A stretch of 64,000 nucleotides of DNA from CAYVLA01 sp964549615 [NCBI: uncultured Thermococci archaeon] (GTDB lineage: Archaea > CAYQAE01 > CAYVLA01), in NCBI GenBank assembly GCA_964549615.1, contig CAZJVP010000051.1, positions 1 through 64,000 on the forward strand, written 5' to 3'. A model generated the notes under the pieces. The model searched no databases. It saw nothing but the letters and a program-made list of their open reading frames with translations, and was not told the origin of the DNA. Of this stretch, positions 62,592-64,000 are shown piece by piece. The translations under genes and the position numbers were made by a program. The stretch's first letter is position 1. The number at the start of each line of letters is the position of its first letter.

Positions 62592-64000
62592 ATGTGGCGC
62601 GTCGAGGTCGCAGAGAACCCGGACTGGGGGTACGCCAGGAATCTCCAACTCGTCCTCAAGACGCATCTTGCGGAGTATTCGTCCTCCGTCTTTTCCGTCC
62701 CACTCGAGGCAGGCGGCCTGAGGTACTATGGCGGAAACAGGGACTATTCATGGCAGGGCTTGATCGTCGGTCCGATCGACGGCGTCCTATACAAGACGCT
62801 TGACGGGCTGTTCTACTCAACGGGGTCTCAGCTCGCGGCGAGGCATGTCTGGTACCAGCCCGGCGAGTTCTCGTACGGATATGAAGATCCGGCCGGACAG
62901 GCATTCGTGGTCAGGATCGCTTTGGATGACCTGCAGGGACGAATCTTTCTGAGGGCTGCGGCAAACAAGCCCTGCTGGTTCGCCGTCCCGCTGGATCTTA
63001 GGCCGGCGGAGAGGTGGACCGAGGCCAGCTACGCGGTCCGTTGGCTCGAAGGGAGCGTCGTGATCCAGAGCGACGCAGCGCCCGTTACGGTCACGATGCG
63101 AGGCTTCAGCGCAAGGCAGGACCTGAACATGTCCCTGAACTGGAGGTACAAACTCGGCGACGGGTTCAGGGAGATCAGGGACGGGCTCGTGGCCTTTTCT
63201 GAGCACCGACGGCCGATCCATCTGCCCTTTGCGCTCTACTGCCCAAATGGGCTTCTGGAGGTTCAGGTTGACGCTGAACCGCGCCTGCCGACAAACCTTC
63301 CTCGGGCGGAAAGTCGCGCTGCGGTTCGCCTGGGAACCGGCAGGGTGGCCCAGGCCTTACGGTTGCGCATCGAGAACCTTGGCACCTTCGGAATCCCCGT
63401 CGCCGGAACATGGTTTCCCGAGGCCGGAGCCTGGTGGTTCAGGAAGCCGTGGATCAGGGACGCGATCGAGGGGCTGAGATGGAACATCAGGACCTACGTA
63501 GAGATCCTCGGGCGCTCTGGCCCCGTGGGTTCGCTGGTGCTCGGGCTGCTGGACCTGCTCGAATCCCGCGGGGGGCTTCCCATCATATACGGCGAGGGGG
63601 GATGCTTTTCAAGCGATGCGCCGCCGCTCCTTCTGACCGTTGCTTGTGAACTGGCCCGTCTAGGTCAAAGCCGGAACCTTGCGCTGAGGGCCGTTGACGT
63701 GGCGCGACATGTCTGCGAAAATCTTCTTGCTGGCAAATCCGTCTCAGGTTCGGTCTTGGCAGACTCCGTCATCTGCTGCCCGGCGAGTTCATCTTGGCTC
63801 GATTCCGTCATCTCTCTGGGCGGCATTAGATGGCCCACCAGGATTCCGCGATCTTGGGCCGCAGAGGGCCTTGATCCGCGCTCAAGCGAGTTCGGGTTGG
63901 TCGAGGTCAATGCCCTCTACATCGAGTCGCTTGGCAGGGTGCTCGAGTGCGCGGCGGAGATGGGCCTCGGTGTGTCGGCCGTACTGGAGCAGGTGGCCGG
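62592..64000 (+). CDS. Amylo-alpha-1,6-glucosidase-like protein (partial)
   Basis: The frame is open from ATG 62592 to the window edge (469 codons, no stop) and so is incomplete at its 3' end. Residues about 1-235 look like a beta-rich glycogen-debranching N-domain. Residues 265-400 have WFPEAGAWWFRKPWIRDAIEGLRWN and SLVLGLLDLLESRGGLPIIYGE, like the first repeats of an alpha/alpha six-hairpin barrel in glycogen-debranching enzymes. The catalytic acid is not safely placed. A trehalose- or amylase-type sugar polymer is a possible substrate. Confidence 0.7.
   Translation, partial: MWRVEVAENPDWGYARNLQLVLKTHLAEYSSSVFSVPLEAGGLRYYGGNRDYSWQGLIVGPIDGVLYKTLDGLFYSTGSQLAARHVWYQPGEFSYGYEDPAGQAFVVRIALDDLQGRIFLRAAANKPCWFAVPLDLRPAERWTEASYAVRWLEGSVVIQSDAAPVTVTMRGFSARQDLNMSLNWRYKLGDGFREIRDGLVAFSEHRRPIHLPFALYCPNGLLEVQVDAEPRLPTNLPRAESRAAVRLGTGRVAQALRLRIENLGTFGIPVAGTWFPEAGAWWFRKPWIRDAIEGLRWNIRTYVEILGRSGPVGSLVLGLLDLLESRGGLPIIYGEGGCFSSDAPPLLLTVACELARLGQSRNLALRAVDVARHVCENLLAGKSVSGSVLADSVICCPASSSWLDSVISLGGIRWPTRIPRSWAAEGLDPRSSEFGLVEVNALYIESLGRVLECAAEMGLGVSAVLEQVA

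Overview
The window is archaeal chromosome, most probably from an uncultured member of the Thermoplasmatota. Evidence for Archaea: archaeal uS2 and eS8, PriS primase, FEN1/XPG nuclease, SRP19, FAU-1, an archaeal mevalonate route, TATA boxes 25-35 bp before many starts, tRNA introns and no encoded CCA. The HMG-CoA reductase is the bacterial-like class II type known from Thermoplasmatales and Archaeoglobales, which favours Thermoplasmatota. This placement is inferred; no rRNA gene is present.

Left part (1-13.9 kb): an accessory-looking stretch (1-1160) with short repeats, a small unknown gene, a diverged reverse-strand copy of it and a tRNA-like 3' end. Then a site-2 protease, a PRC-barrel protein, a TrkA-N/DHH phosphoesterase, an archaeal coiled-coil protein, the priS-lhr pair, a three-gene metabolic cassette (deacetylase, DegT aminotransferase, isochorismatase-like protein), rpsB-memo and a cis-prenyltransferase.

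Middle (14-33.3 kb): a chromosome-organisation operon (wHTH regulator, smc, scpA, scpB with 4-13 bp overlaps), DUF371, pcm, srp19, a 3-methyladenine glycosylase, a COG1709-type regulator, a 35-residue membrane microprotein, rhomboid, a sugar-nucleotide epimerase and a phosphohexomutase. A compact mevalonate operon follows (HMG-CoA synthase, thiolase, DUF35 protein, class II HMG-CoA reductase), then a 706-residue transaldolase-superfamily protein.

Right part (33.5-64 kb): an envelope operon of two exported GATase-like proteins, an anchored protein and an MFS carrier; apt; leuCDB; FAU-1; eS8; a HisI-PyrE fusion; a hydrolase; DUF362; a PfkB kinase; FEN; YjbQ; HAD; Gfo/Idh/MocA; an archaeosortase-like enzyme beside an exported CocE hydrolase and a second GATase-like lipoprotein; an EamA permease; and a glycosidase running off the edge.

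The most notable signal is the tRNA set. All four complete tRNA genes (Ile, Ala, Pro, Phe) are interrupted, by seven introns in total. Ala has two and Pro three, and most lie outside the usual 37/38 site. Other points to follow are the HisI-PyrE fusion, the microprotein, the membrane-anchored GATase-like family near an archaeosortase, and three enzymes with substituted catalytic residues.
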